From the NCBI GenBank assembly GCA_900544235.1, contig UQUL01000032.1:1-22291 (forward strand): 22,291 nt of DNA, in the 5' to 3' direction. Below the pieces are notes generated by a model. It made no database searches and had not been told where the DNA came from. It saw nothing but the letters and a program-made list of their open reading frames with translations. Of this stretch, positions 1 through 7,537 are shown one piece after another; positions within the stretch are counted from its first letter, which is position 1, and every line of letters starts with the position of its first letter. The DNA is from an uncultured Collinsella sp. GTDB taxonomy: Bacteria; Actinomycetota; Coriobacteriia; Coriobacteriales; Coriobacteriaceae. Made by a program: the position numbers and the translations under genes.

Positions 1-135
1 GTATACGGGTGCATCATCGACGTCTTCAATACAGAAAATATCAGTGCGGAATGTTCCGGAGAGAAACCCCGTCACGCTCCCGGATCCCCTGCGTTTACGG
101 CCTTGAAGTCGGCGGGCGGAGAACGTGGTTGTTAG
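1..135 (+). CDS. Possible 3' end of an unidentified gene, cut by the window edge
   Basis: Frame 1 is open from the first base to a TAG at 133-135, about 44 codons. The peptide (starting VYGCIIDVFNTEN) matches no family I recognise. A strong hairpin follows 21 bases after the stop, which is what one expects behind a gene end. Against it, 44 codons can stay open by chance in DNA of this composition, and another frame over the same stretch is also open. This is a weak call, and the upstream sequence would settle it. Confidence 0.2.
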   Translation, partial: VYGCIIDVFNTENISAECSGEKPRHAPGSPAFTALKSAGGERGC

Positions 136-156
136 GGGTACGTGTCCCTTTCGCTG

Positions 157-177
157 TTTCGCGGCTTTGCCGCGAAA
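157..177. repeat. Perfect 9-bp inverted repeat (hairpin)
   Basis: TTTCGCGGC and GCCGCGAAA face each other across a 3-base loop. No run of T follows on either strand, so it is not a textbook intrinsic terminator, although it could end a gene stopping at 135. The rest of 136-250 holds no gene I can support. It does contain the 10-base direct repeat gaacgtggtt at 121-130 and 203-212. Confidence 0.45.
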
Positions 178-254
178 GGCGCGTTACTGTGGGATGGGTG
201 GGGAACGTGGTTATTGCGGCAACTGATCCCCACTATTAATTACCTTTGGCATAC

Positions 255-282
255 TTGCGCGAATACCTGCTCGTGCTAGACT
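255..282 (+). promoter_or_regulatory. Probable promoter of the riboflavin transport operon
   Basis: TTGCGC (255-260) and TAGACT (277-282) are 16 bases apart, with an extended -10 TG at 274-275. Transcription would begin around 288-290, immediately before the FMN aptamer. That placement is the main support for the call. Confidence 0.5.
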
Positions 283-290
283 TGGAATTG

Positions 291-475
291 CTGTTTCAGG
301 GCGGGGTGAAATTCCCCACTGGCGGTAAATCGGACGGTGCCAGAGGGGCGCCGTGGCGCAGGCGAGGTACCTGCGTCCGAGCCGATGAGTCCGCGACCCG
401 TGCGTGCGTTGGTTCGCATGTCGGCTGAACTGGTGAGATCCCAGTACCAACGGTTAGAGTCCGGATGAAAGAGGC
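291..475 (+). promoter_or_regulatory. FMN riboswitch (RFN element)
   Basis: The conserved blocks of the FMN aptamer appear in order: GGCGGGGTGAAATTCCCCAC then GGCGGTAAAT near 300-330, GAGTCCGCGAC near 388-398, TGGTGAGATCCCAGTACC near 431-448, and AACGGTTAGAGTCCGGATGA near 449-468. The closing helix P1 pairs TTTCA (294-298) with TGAAA (464-468). The probable ribosome-binding purines (AGAGG, 470-474) follow the 3' strand of P1 directly. No terminator hairpin with a T run lies between the aptamer and the gene, so ligand binding probably blocks translation start rather than ending transcription. That mechanism is inferred. Control by FMN is established for the family and fits the riboflavin transporter downstream. 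Confidence 0.95.
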
Positions 476-485
476 AGGTGATCTT

Positions 486-1076
486 ATGTCTGAACAGTCG
501 CAGCATATCCATTTTGAGAACACGAATAGGTGGAGCACCAAACAGCTCGTTACCATGGCGCTGATGTGCGCCTTGGGCGCCCTGTTTATGTACGTGCAGC
601 TGCCCATCCTTCCTTCGGCGCCGTTTTTGACCTACGACCCGTCGCTGGTGCCGGCGATGGTGTGCGGTTTTGCGTATGGTCCCGGCGCCGGTACTGCTGT
701 TGCCGCTATGGCTATCGTTATTCACGCGCTCACCACGGGTGACTGGGTCGGTGCGCTTATGAACCTGGTTGCCACGCTGGGCTACATTCTGCCCGCGGCT
801 ATCGTCTACCAGAAGATGCATACCTATAAGGGTGCCGTGATTGGCCTGGTGTTCGGCGTCATTGCCGCTACGGCGCTGTCTATGGTCGCAAACCTTACCA
901 TTGGCGTATGGTTCTGGTATGGCTCGGTCGATGCGATCGCCCCGCTCATGGTTCCTGCCGTGCTGCCGTTCAACCTTATCAAGACCGTGCTCAACTCGGT
1001 GCTCACGCTTGCAGTGTACAAGGCGGTCTCCAACCTCATCACGCCTAAAAAGAACCAGGTCAAAGGCCGCGCATGA
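486..1076 (+). CDS. ribU: Riboflavin ECF transporter, substrate-binding S component RibU
   Basis: This is the membrane protein that binds riboflavin at the outer face and delivers it through the ECF energizing module. The product is 196 residues, the usual S-component size, with about six hydrophobic segments between residues 18 and 180. The block FLTYDPSLVPAMVCGF near residues 48-63 is typical of RibU. An ATG at 465 is in frame but lies inside helix P1 of the riboswitch, so I place the start at 486, which has AGAGG/CAGG purines 7-15 bases upstream. The gene follows the FMN riboswitch directly and overlaps the ATPase gene by ATGA (1073-1076), which implies translational coupling. Specificity for riboflavin rests on both the riboswitch and the protein sequence. 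A role in taking up related flavins cannot be excluded. Confidence 0.92.
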   Translation: MSEQSQHIHFENTNRWSTKQLVTMALMCALGALFMYVQLPILPSAPFLTYDPSLVPAMVCGFAYGPGAGTAVAAMAIVIHALTTGDWVGALMNLVATLGYILPAAIVYQKMHTYKGAVIGLVFGVIAATALSMVANLTIGVWFWYGSVDAIAPLMVPAVLPFNLIKTVLNSVLTLAVYKAVSNLITPKKNQVKGRA

Positions 1077-2977
1077 TTGATTGTCGAGGCGTTTCCTTTA
1101 GCTATGACGGTGTCACGCCGGCACTCGACGGTATCGATCTGAACATCGAGGATGGCGAGTTTTTCTGCATCCTCGGCGGCAATGGGTCGGGTAAGTCGAC
1201 GTTTGCCAAGCATCTGAATGCGCTGCTGCAGCCCGATGCAGGCACGGTGCGTATCAACGGCATGGATGCATCAGATTCCGAGTTGGTCTACGACATTCGT
1301 TCGACCGCGGGCATGGTGTTCCAGAATCCCGATGATCAGCTGGTGGCAACGCTTGTCGAAGATGACGTTGCGTTTGGTCCCGAAAACCTTGGCGTGCCAT
1401 CGGCGCAAATTGCGCAGCGCGTACGCGAGGCGCTGAAGGGTGTGGGCCTGGTGGGCTTTGAACGCCACGAGACCCATGCACTTTCGGGCGGCCAAAAGCA
1501 GCGCGTGGCGCTTGCCGGCGTGCTCGCCATGGAACCGCGCGTGCTCATATTGGACGAGGCTTCCTCGATGCTCGATCCGCGTGGACGTAAGGGCCTCATG
1601 AAGGTTTGCCGCGCGTTGCACGATCGCGGCATGACCATCGTGATGATTACGCACTTTATGGAAGAGGCCGCCGAGGCCGATCGTGTCGCGGTGTTTCGGG
1701 CGGGGCGCGTTGCCATGCTCGGTGCGCCCGAGGAAATCTTGACGCGGGCGGACGAACTTGCCCAGCTCAACCTGGATATGCCGGCGTCGTGCTGTCTAGG
1801 TAGGGCACTCCGCGAGAAGGGCGTACCCGTTTGCGCGCAGGTGCGTGAGGCGGATATGGTCGCCGAGATTGCACGGGTTTATGCTGAGCGGAGCGGGGCG
1901 GACGTCGCTGGGCGGCCCTCCGCATCCGATTCTCGTGTGCTTGACCATGCATCCTCTGCAGCCGACGGGATGGTCGCGTCGGAACCCGTCATCGAGATTT
2001 CGCACCTCTCGCATAGTTGGTCGCTGAGCGACCGCGAGCGCCGCCGATGGCGCAAGCGCTCGACCACTGTGGGCGCATCGGGCAAACAGGCTCTTTGGGG
2101 CAACGATCCAAACAGCCCCTGGGCGCTACGTGATGTTTCGCTGACGGTGCGTCGCGGCGAGTTTCTGGGCCTGGCGGGTCATACCGGCTCGGGTAAATCA
2201 ACGCTGGTTCAGCATCTCAACGGGCTGATTCGTCCACAGGAGGGGAGCGTTTGCGCACTGGGGCTCGACCTATCAAGCAAGAAAGGCGCCTCCGCGGTTA
2301 AGGCCAAGGTCGGCGTGGTGTTTCAGTATCCCGAGCGCCAGCTATTTGCCGAGACCGTGGCGCAGGACGTGGCGTTTGGCCCGCGCAACCTTGGCTTGCC
2401 GCAAGACGAGGTTGTTCGCCGTGTCGCAACATCGCTTGCGCGCGTGGGCCTCGACCTTGCTGCGATAGGCGACAAGAGCCCCTTTGAGCTTTCGGGCGGT
2501 CAGCAGCGCCGCGTGGCGTTTGCCGGCGTGCTCGCCATGGAGCCCGAGGTCCTGGTGCTCGACGAGCCCATGGCGGGGCTCGATCCGGCTGCGCGCAGGG
2601 AGTTCCTGGGGCTCATCGATCGGCTCCATCGTGAGGGCCTGACCGTTGTCATGGTTTCGCACAGCATGGATGACCTGGCAAATTGTTGTGACCGTATCGT
2701 TGTGATGAACGAGGGCGCGGTGTTTGCCGATGGAACGCCCGCGCAGGTTTTTGCGCACGCGAACGAGCTCAAATCGATCGGTTTGGGCGTTCCCGCTGCG
2801 CAGCGCATGGCATTGTCGCTCGTGCAAGCCGGTGTGCCGCTCCGCTGCGACAAGCTTTATACGGTTGAGTCGCTGGCCGACGAGTTGGCCGGCATGCTGC
2901 TAGGCTGCGCGGACGGACCTTTGAGGGCGTCGCGTCAGGCTGGTTCCAAGATGGCCACGCAAGAGGAGGGCTGCTAA
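1073..2977 (+). CDS. ecfA: Fused ECF transporter ATPase (EcfA1-EcfA2 in one polypeptide)
   Basis: This cytoplasmic ATPase drives the ECF importer. The 634-residue product holds two complete ABC domains, whereas most bacteria make two proteins of about 280 residues. Domain 1 has Walker A GGNGSGKST (35-43), Q-loop FQNPDDQ (83-89), signature LSGGQ (137-141), Walker B VLILDE (157-162) and His194. Domain 2 has Walker A GHTGSGKST (369-377), Q-loop FQYPERQ (417-423), LSGGQ (473-477) and VLVLDE (493-498). Both carry the VAFGP(E/R)NLG block typical of ECF ATPases. A polar linker, rich in Arg and Ser, spans about residues 275-345. Both sites look catalytically complete. The gene overlaps ribU by 4 bases and ecfT by 1 base (TAATG), so the three are expected to be made together. 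Confidence 0.95.
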   Translation: MIDCRGVSFSYDGVTPALDGIDLNIEDGEFFCILGGNGSGKSTFAKHLNALLQPDAGTVRINGMDASDSELVYDIRSTAGMVFQNPDDQLVATLVEDDVAFGPENLGVPSAQIAQRVREALKGVGLVGFERHETHALSGGQKQRVALAGVLAMEPRVLILDEASSMLDPRGRKGLMKVCRALHDRGMTIVMITHFMEEAAEADRVAVFRAGRVAMLGAPEEILTRADELAQLNLDMPASCCLGRALREKGVPVCAQVREADMVAEIARVYAERSGADVAGRPSASDSRVLDHASSAADGMVASEPVIEISHLSHSWSLSDRERRRWRKRSTTVGASGKQALWGNDPNSPWALRDVSLTVRRGEFLGLAGHTGSGKSTLVQHLNGLIRPQEGSVCALGLDLSSKKGASAVKAKVGVVFQYPERQLFAETVAQDVAFGPRNLGLPQDEVVRRVATSLARVGLDLAAIGDKSPFELSGGQQRRVAFAGVLAMEPEVLVLDEPMAGLDPAARREFLGLIDRLHREGLTVVMVSHSMDDLANCCDRIVVMNEGAVFADGTPAQVFAHANELKSIGLGVPAAQRMALSLVQAGVPLRCDKLYTVESLADELAGMLLGCADGPLRASRQAGSKMATQEEGC

Positions 2978-3777
2978 TGGAGGCGTTTTCGTTTGGCAGC
3001 TACTATCCCGGCGATAGTGCGATCCACCGCCTGGATCCGCGCACTAAGTTGCTCCTAGGTTTCGCATTTCTGATCACTGCGCTCACCGTCGGCAGCTTCC
3101 GCGGGCTGGTTCCGATTGCAATTTTTGTCGTGCTGGTCTATGTCGCGGCCCGTGTTCCGTTGCGTCGGGTCCTATCGTCGATGGCACCACTGCTGGCGAT
3201 TGTCGTGGTGGTCGCGGTGCTCAACCTGTTTTCCGATCAGAGTGGCCGCATCCTGTGGCAGTTTGGCTTTTTGCAGGTGAGCGAGGGCTCGCTGCGTTCT
3301 GCGACGTTTATGGCGTGTCGCCTGACGATGATGATGGCCGGCATGAGCGCCATTACGCTCACCACGCCGACGCTCGACCTCACCGCGGGTTTTGAGCGCC
3401 TGCTCGCACCATTCGCGCGTGTGGGGCTTCCGGCGCACGAGTTCGGCATGATTATGGGTATCGCACTGCGGTTTATGCCACAATTTGCCACCGAGATGAA
3501 ACAGACGGCCGATGCACAGGCAAGCCGTGGCGCGCGCGTGACGGGCGGTCCGCTTGGTGGCGTGCGCATGCTCGGCAGTGTGGCGATTCCGCTGTTTACT
3601 GGCGTGTTCCGTCATGCCGAGACGCTTTCGGCAGCCATGGATGCGCGCTGCTATCACGGCGAGCGGGGACGCACGCGTCTGCATGCGCTTACGTTTGGCC
3701 GCGGTGATGCACTGGCCGCGGTGGCGATGGCGCTGCTGGTGGCATGCGTTGTCGTTATCAATCTTCAACTCGTCTAA
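2977..3777 (+). CDS. ecfT: ECF transporter transmembrane component EcfT
   Basis: EcfT is the membrane scaffold that couples ATP hydrolysis in the ATPases to toppling of the S component. The product has 266 residues with several hydrophobic stretches (about 27-57, 68-86, 108-130 and 245-264). The two short coupling motifs, usually Ala-Arg-Gly-like, are seen as QASRGAR (181-187) and AMDARCYHG (220-228). The second has Cys where Gly is usual. The start ATG shares one base with the ecfA stop and has AGAGGAGGG 6 bases upstream. The gene completes a self-contained S-A-A-T module. Whether this T and A pair serves only RibU or also S components encoded elsewhere cannot be told from the window. Confidence 0.92.
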   Translation: MEAFSFGSYYPGDSAIHRLDPRTKLLLGFAFLITALTVGSFRGLVPIAIFVVLVYVAARVPLRRVLSSMAPLLAIVVVVAVLNLFSDQSGRILWQFGFLQVSEGSLRSATFMACRLTMMMAGMSAITLTTPTLDLTAGFERLLAPFARVGLPAHEFGMIMGIALRFMPQFATEMKQTADAQASRGARVTGGPLGGVRMLGSVAIPLFTGVFRHAETLSAAMDARCYHGERGRTRLHALTFGRGDALAAVAMALLVACVVVINLQLV

Positions 3778-3807
3778 GCTCGATTCGAGCGCAAGAAAGG
3801 GGTCTCT

Positions 3808-4254
3808 ATGACCGACATCGATCGCACGGTTCAGCTCGAGCGCGTCTGCTCGTATCTCAGACGTATTCCGGCGTGGTATCTTGCCACGACCGATGCAAAC
3901 GACGGGCATCAGCCCCGCGTGAGGCCGTTTTCGTTTGCCATGGTCGATAACGACAAGCTGTGGTTTTGCACGTCGCGCGACAAGGACGTGTGGGCGGAGT
4001 TGAGCAAGAATCCCAAGTTTGAGGTATCGGGCTGGAAGCCGGGGGAGTGCTGGATCGTGTTAACTGGCGAGGCCGCACTCGAGGACGATGCATTCGTGAG
4101 TGACAAGGTGCGCCAGACGGGCTTTAAGCACATGGTGGGCATTGGCGAGCAACACGATAGTGCCAACGATGGCCGCCTTGCGTTCTTCTCGGTCCGCAAC
4201 ATCGCCGCGCGGTTTTGCGATATCGACGGCAGCGAAGAGCTCCTCGAGCTTTAA
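3808..4254 (+). CDS. Pyridoxamine 5'-phosphate oxidase family protein (first of a tandem pair)
   Basis: This is a 148-residue protein of the FMN-binding split-barrel superfamily. Such small single-domain members bind FMN, or sometimes heme or F420, and their substrates are mostly unknown. The N-terminal half reads PAWYLATT, then RVRPFSFA, then KLWFCTS and KDVWAEL, a layout typical of the family, with FSGW-type strands following. The start has AGAAAGGGG 6-14 bases upstream. It lies 30 bases after ecfT in the same direction with no terminator that I can see, so it may share the FMN-controlled transcript. It is clearly related to the next gene over its whole length. The reaction cannot be named, and it should not be called PdxH, which is longer and carries different phosphate-binding residues. 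Confidence 0.82.
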   Translation: MTDIDRTVQLERVCSYLRRIPAWYLATTDANDGHQPRVRPFSFAMVDNDKLWFCTSRDKDVWAELSKNPKFEVSGWKPGECWIVLTGEAALEDDAFVSDKVRQTGFKHMVGIGEQHDSANDGRLAFFSVRNIAARFCDIDGSEELLEL

Positions 4255-4307
4255 TTTCCCAAATTAGCTGCCCATTCCAAAAGACTGGTCAGATGACAGG
4301 AGGAAAC

Positions 4308-4718
4308 GTGGACGGATTGAATACGGTGCTGGAGTATCTGACGTCGGTGCCGGCGTGGTACCTAGCGACGAGCGTGGACGGGCAGCCGCATGTGCGTCCG
4401 TTCTCGTTTGCGCAGATTCAGGACGGCAAGCTGTGGTTTGTAACGGCGCGCACCAAAGATGTGTGGCAAGAGCTGCTGCAAAACCAGCGCTTTGAGGCCA
4501 CGAGTTGGTGGCCGGGCCATGGTTGGTTGATCCTGCGCGGACGTGCGGGTCTGGACGACCAGGCTTCGGATGAAATGCGCGAGGCCGGGTGGAAGCATCT
4601 TGAGCGCTTGAGCGAGCACTATGAGGGGCCTAACGATTCCACGCTCGTCTTCTTTAGCGTCGAGGACCCCGAGGCTTTTATCTGCAATCACGACGAATGG
4701 GTTCCGGTCGAGCTCTAG
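4308..4718 (+). CDS. Pyridoxamine 5'-phosphate oxidase family protein (second of a tandem pair)
   Basis: The product is 136 residues when started at the GTG at 4308, which has ACAGGAGG 4 bases upstream. An in-frame ATG at 4293 overlaps that ribosome-binding site and is less likely. It shares with its neighbour the blocks PAWYLAT, VRPFSFA, KLWFVTA, KDVWQEL and the W-PG-W-L-G pattern, so the two come from a tandem duplication. They differ in the C-terminal third, and this copy is slightly shorter. The fold implies flavin or a similar cofactor; the substrate is unknown. The gene follows the first copy after 53 bases and is the last gene before the arg promoter region. Confidence 0.8.
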   Translation: MDGLNTVLEYLTSVPAWYLATSVDGQPHVRPFSFAQIQDGKLWFVTARTKDVWQELLQNQRFEATSWWPGHGWLILRGRAGLDDQASDEMREAGWKHLERLSEHYEGPNDSTLVFFSVEDPEAFICNHDEWVPVEL

Positions 4719-4787
4719 GCTGCTCTGGGCGACCCTTAAGCTTGGTATTCCGTATAAGGTGGGCTCCGCATTGGCCAGCAGTATGAT

Positions 4788-4822
4788 GCGCTGCGGCTAA
4801 TGCAGAGCTCGCTTATTTTTTT
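4788..4822 (+). terminator. Weak intrinsic terminator candidate after the PPOX pair
   Basis: CTGC (4791-4794) pairs with GCAG (4802-4805) over a 7-base loop. Outer GCG/CGC pairing is possible with a bulge, and seven T follow at 4816-4822. The stem is short, so the T run is the better part of the evidence. It sits at the right place to separate the riboflavin operon from argC. Confidence 0.3.
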
Positions 4823-4879
4823 GTCAATTCTTTCAAGCGAATGTGTCGGGTATGTTTCAATGCATGAAGACACAAATTA

Positions 4880-4912
4880 TTTGCGTAAATATGCATTCTC
4901 GGGTGCTAAAGT
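4880..4912 (+). promoter_or_regulatory. Possible ArgR/AhrC operator overlapping the argC promoter
   Basis: TTGCGTAAATATGCATT (4881-4897) matches the bacterial ARG-box pattern TGAAT-WWWW-ATTCA at about 7 of 10 fixed positions and is nearly palindromic. A possible -35 TTGCGT (4881-4886) lies inside it. A TGCTAAAGT extended -10 is at 4904-4912, but their 20-base spacing is longer than ideal. The location fits arginine repression of argCJBD. The regulator gene is not in the window. Confidence 0.4.
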
Positions 4913-4982
4913 TTCAACCTACCTCATAACGACAGCTGCGGAATGCGCAACGACGCATAAGACCGCAGACAAGGAGTCCGAT

Positions 4983-6053
4983 ATGTCTTTAAAGGTTGGA
5001 ATCGTCGGCGCGGCTGGATATGCCGGTGCCGAGCTTGTTCGCCTCGTGCTCGGCCATCCCGAGTTTGAACTTGTTGCCATTACGTCCAACGCCGATGCCG
5101 GCCAGCTGCTGTCCGCGGTGTATCCGAGCTTTGCTGGCGTGAGCGATCTGGTTTTCACCACGCATGACGCCCCTGAACTCAAGAGCTGCGATGCAGTTTT
5201 TCTCGCCGTGCCGCACACGGCTGCCATGGCACAGGTGCCCGCTCTGCTTGCGTCGGGTGTCTCTTGCTTTGATCTTTCGGCCGATTACCGTCTGAGCGAC
5301 GCGTCTGTCTTTGAGACATGGTATGCCGCCGAGCACACGAGCCCCGAGTTGCTCAAGACACGTGCCTTCGGTCTGCCCGAGTTGTTCTGCCAGGACTTAG
5401 AGACCGCTGCTTCCAGCCATGCCGCTGGCAGACCCGTGCTGGTCGCCTGCGCCGGTTGCTATCCCACCGCAACGAGTCTTGCTGCCGCGCCTGCCGTGCG
5501 TGCGGGCTGGGTGGCCCAGAGCGGCCCCATAGTCGTCGACGCCATCAGTGGCGTGACGGGTGCCGGTAAGTCGTGCAACACCCGCACCCATTTTTGCAGC
5601 GCGGACGAGAATCTGGAGGCCTATGGCGTAGGAAAACATCGCCATACACCAGAAATCGAGCAAATTCTGGGCCTTACCGATCGCGTCGTCTTTACTCCGC
5701 ACCTGGCACCGCTCAAGCGCGGCCTGCTCTCTACGGTGACGCTGCCGCTCGCAACGCAGGCTCTCGAAGCGCTGACTCTTGAGGATGCCGTCGACCATTA
5801 CAAGAAGTTCTACGCCGGTCGTACCTTTGTGCGCGTGCTCGATGCCGGCCAGCAGCCCAAGACGGCTTCGGTTGTCGGTACCAATGCCGCCCAGATCGGC
5901 CTTGCGCTCAACAAGCGTGCGGGCGTGCTGGTGGCGACGGGCGCCATCGACAATTTGTGCAAGGGCGCTGCGGGCCAGGCGGTCCAGTGCGCCAACATCG
6001 TCTTTGGTTTTGACGAGCGACGAGGCTTGCCCACAGTGGCGTGCCCGGTGTAG
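4983..6053 (+). CDS. argC: N-acetyl-gamma-glutamyl-phosphate reductase
   Basis: ArgC reduces N-acetyl-glutamyl-5-phosphate to the semialdehyde with NADPH, the third step of ornithine and arginine synthesis in the cytoplasm. The 356-residue product opens with the dinucleotide-binding loop GIVGAAGYAGAELV (6-19) and has the catalytic cysteine in CAGCYPTAT (Cys159). The active-site block KHRHTPEI follows near residue 220. An in-frame ATG exists at 4800, but it would add 61 residues without family similarity and would swallow the promoter region. The ATG at 4983 has AAGGAG 7 bases upstream and gives the usual length. argC is first in the argCJBD cluster, with 134 bases before argJ. That gap is long enough for some internal control, though I see no strong signal in it. 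Confidence 0.95.
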   Translation: MSLKVGIVGAAGYAGAELVRLVLGHPEFELVAITSNADAGQLLSAVYPSFAGVSDLVFTTHDAPELKSCDAVFLAVPHTAAMAQVPALLASGVSCFDLSADYRLSDASVFETWYAAEHTSPELLKTRAFGLPELFCQDLETAASSHAAGRPVLVACAGCYPTATSLAAAPAVRAGWVAQSGPIVVDAISGVTGAGKSCNTRTHFCSADENLEAYGVGKHRHTPEIEQILGLTDRVVFTPHLAPLKRGLLSTVTLPLATQALEALTLEDAVDHYKKFYAGRTFVRVLDAGQQPKTASVVGTNAAQIGLALNKRAGVLVATGAIDNLCKGAAGQAVQCANIVFGFDERRGLPTVACPV

Positions 6054-6187
6054 CACATTCGATTATTAACGATTTGGTAGTCGGGTATCGAGTTTGGCGC
6101 CACTTTTAAGCTGGTCTCATGATTGTGGCTGGCATGGCGCACCAACCGATGCCCATTTTTTGTTTGACATAAGGGGTCGTAAAGACG

Positions 6188-7456
6188 ATGAATGCTGAGC
6201 AGTTCGATATCAAGATTCGTGCCGTAGAGGGCGGCGTAACGGCGGCAGCCGGCTTTAAGGCGGCGGGCATCCATGCCGGATTCCGCAAGAATCCCGAGCG
6301 CCTGGATTACGCGCTCGTTGTGCCCGATAAACCCTGTCCCGGGGCCGGCGTGTTTACGACTAACCGCTTTTGTGCGGCGCCCGTGCAGGTGAGCCGTGCC
6401 AACCTGGGCGGTACGGACAAGGGCTATGGCATCATCGCCGGTGTTTCAATCAACTCCGGCAACGCGAACGCCGCCACGGGCGAGACCGGCCTTGCCTGTG
6501 CGCGCGAGACGTGCAATATCGCCTCGCAGGTCATTGGCTGTGAACCCCAACAGATTTTAGTTGCCTCCACGGGCGTGATCGGACAGATTCTGCCGATCGA
6601 CACGTTTGAGACGGCAATTCCGTCCGCCTACGAGGCACTCTCTGCCCATGGCGGCGCCGATGCAGCCCGTGCCATCATGACGACCGATACGCATTCCAAG
6701 GAGTATGCCGTTCGCTACCGCAGTGAGGCTGTGGGCCATGTGGGCAACGCTTATACGGTGGGCGGCATATGCAAGGGATCGGGTATGATCATGCCCAATA
6801 TGGCCACCATGATCGCGGTCATTACTACCGATGCCCCCGTCGAGTCGGCGGCGCTCCACACCCTACTGCTCTCGACCGTTAAACAGACCTTTAATAAAGT
6901 GACGGTCGATTCCGATACCTCGACCAACGACACCTGTATCATGCTGGCTTCTGGCGCTGCCGCCGCGGATGCCGAGTCCATCGTCGAGGGCACTGACGCC
7001 TTTGACGAATTGGCCTTTGCCGTGCACGAGGTGTGCGAGAGCCTGGCACGTAACATCGCGGCCGATGGCGAGGGTGCGTCAAAGCTCGTGACGGTTAACG
7101 TCACCGGCGCCGCCAACGACGAGGAAGCCGATATCGCCGCCCGTGCCGTCGCCAACTCGCCGCTCGTCAAGACCTGCATCGCTGGCCACGACTGCAATTG
7201 GGGTCGCGTTGCCATGGCGCTCGGCAAGTGCGGCGTAAAGTTTAATCAGGAAGACGTTTCCATCGACATGATGGGCATGCCCGTCTGCCGCGATGGCCTG
7301 ACTGTTCCTTTTGACGAGGACGAGGCCCTGCGACGTTTTGAGGCGCCCGAGATCGTGATTTCGGCCGACCTGGGCGCAGGCGACGCGGCAACGACCGTGT
7401 GGACCTGTGACCTCACGCACGAGTACATCTCAATCAATGGTGACTACCGCTCCTAG
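6188..7456 (+). CDS. argJ: Bifunctional glutamate N-acetyltransferase / N-acetylglutamate synthase
   Basis: ArgJ transfers the acetyl group from N-acetylornithine to glutamate, releasing ornithine and recycling the acetyl group. Some members also acetylate glutamate from acetyl-CoA. The 422-residue product carries the self-cleavage motif GSGMIMPNMATM, and Thr207 would become the N-terminal nucleophile of the beta chain. Other conserved blocks are SGNANAATG (near 95) and DSDTSTNDT (near 240). The ATG has an AAGGGG element 11-16 bases upstream. The presence of argJ rather than argE shows that the cluster uses the cyclic acetyl pathway. Whether it is mono- or bifunctional cannot be read from the sequence alone. 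Confidence 0.95.
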   Translation: MNAEQFDIKIRAVEGGVTAAAGFKAAGIHAGFRKNPERLDYALVVPDKPCPGAGVFTTNRFCAAPVQVSRANLGGTDKGYGIIAGVSINSGNANAATGETGLACARETCNIASQVIGCEPQQILVASTGVIGQILPIDTFETAIPSAYEALSAHGGADAARAIMTTDTHSKEYAVRYRSEAVGHVGNAYTVGGICKGSGMIMPNMATMIAVITTDAPVESAALHTLLLSTVKQTFNKVTVDSDTSTNDTCIMLASGAAAADAESIVEGTDAFDELAFAVHEVCESLARNIAADGEGASKLVTVNVTGAANDEEADIAARAVANSPLVKTCIAGHDCNWGRVAMALGKCGVKFNQEDVSIDMMGMPVCRDGLTVPFDEDEALRRFEAPEIVISADLGAGDAATTVWTCDLTHEYISINGDYRS

Positions 7457-7537
7457 ACTCCAGGCACGCTGCGCATCTCGCCGCGATTGCGGGCAGCGGA
7501 GCACAGCGCGATAACGATACGAAAGACGAGGCAGATT

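Noticed and set aside
9..239. A 76-codon open frame before the riboswitch
   Set aside because: It has no ribosome-binding site and no recognisable protein pattern, and it runs through hairpins and repeats.
465..485. Upstream in-frame ATG for ribU
   Set aside because: It lies inside the conserved P1 end of the FMN aptamer. The ATG at 486 has the ribosome-binding purines and gives a normal S-component N terminus.
3778..3790. Palindrome GCTCGATTCGAGC between ecfT and the first PPOX gene as a terminator
   Set aside because: A one-base loop cannot form a hairpin without opening pairs, and no T run follows.
6131..6160. Possible terminator or attenuator between argC and argJ (GGCAT/ATGCC followed by six T)
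   Set aside because: Only five pairs form, with mismatches inside. It is too weak to claim, and the arg genes are expected to be cotranscribed.
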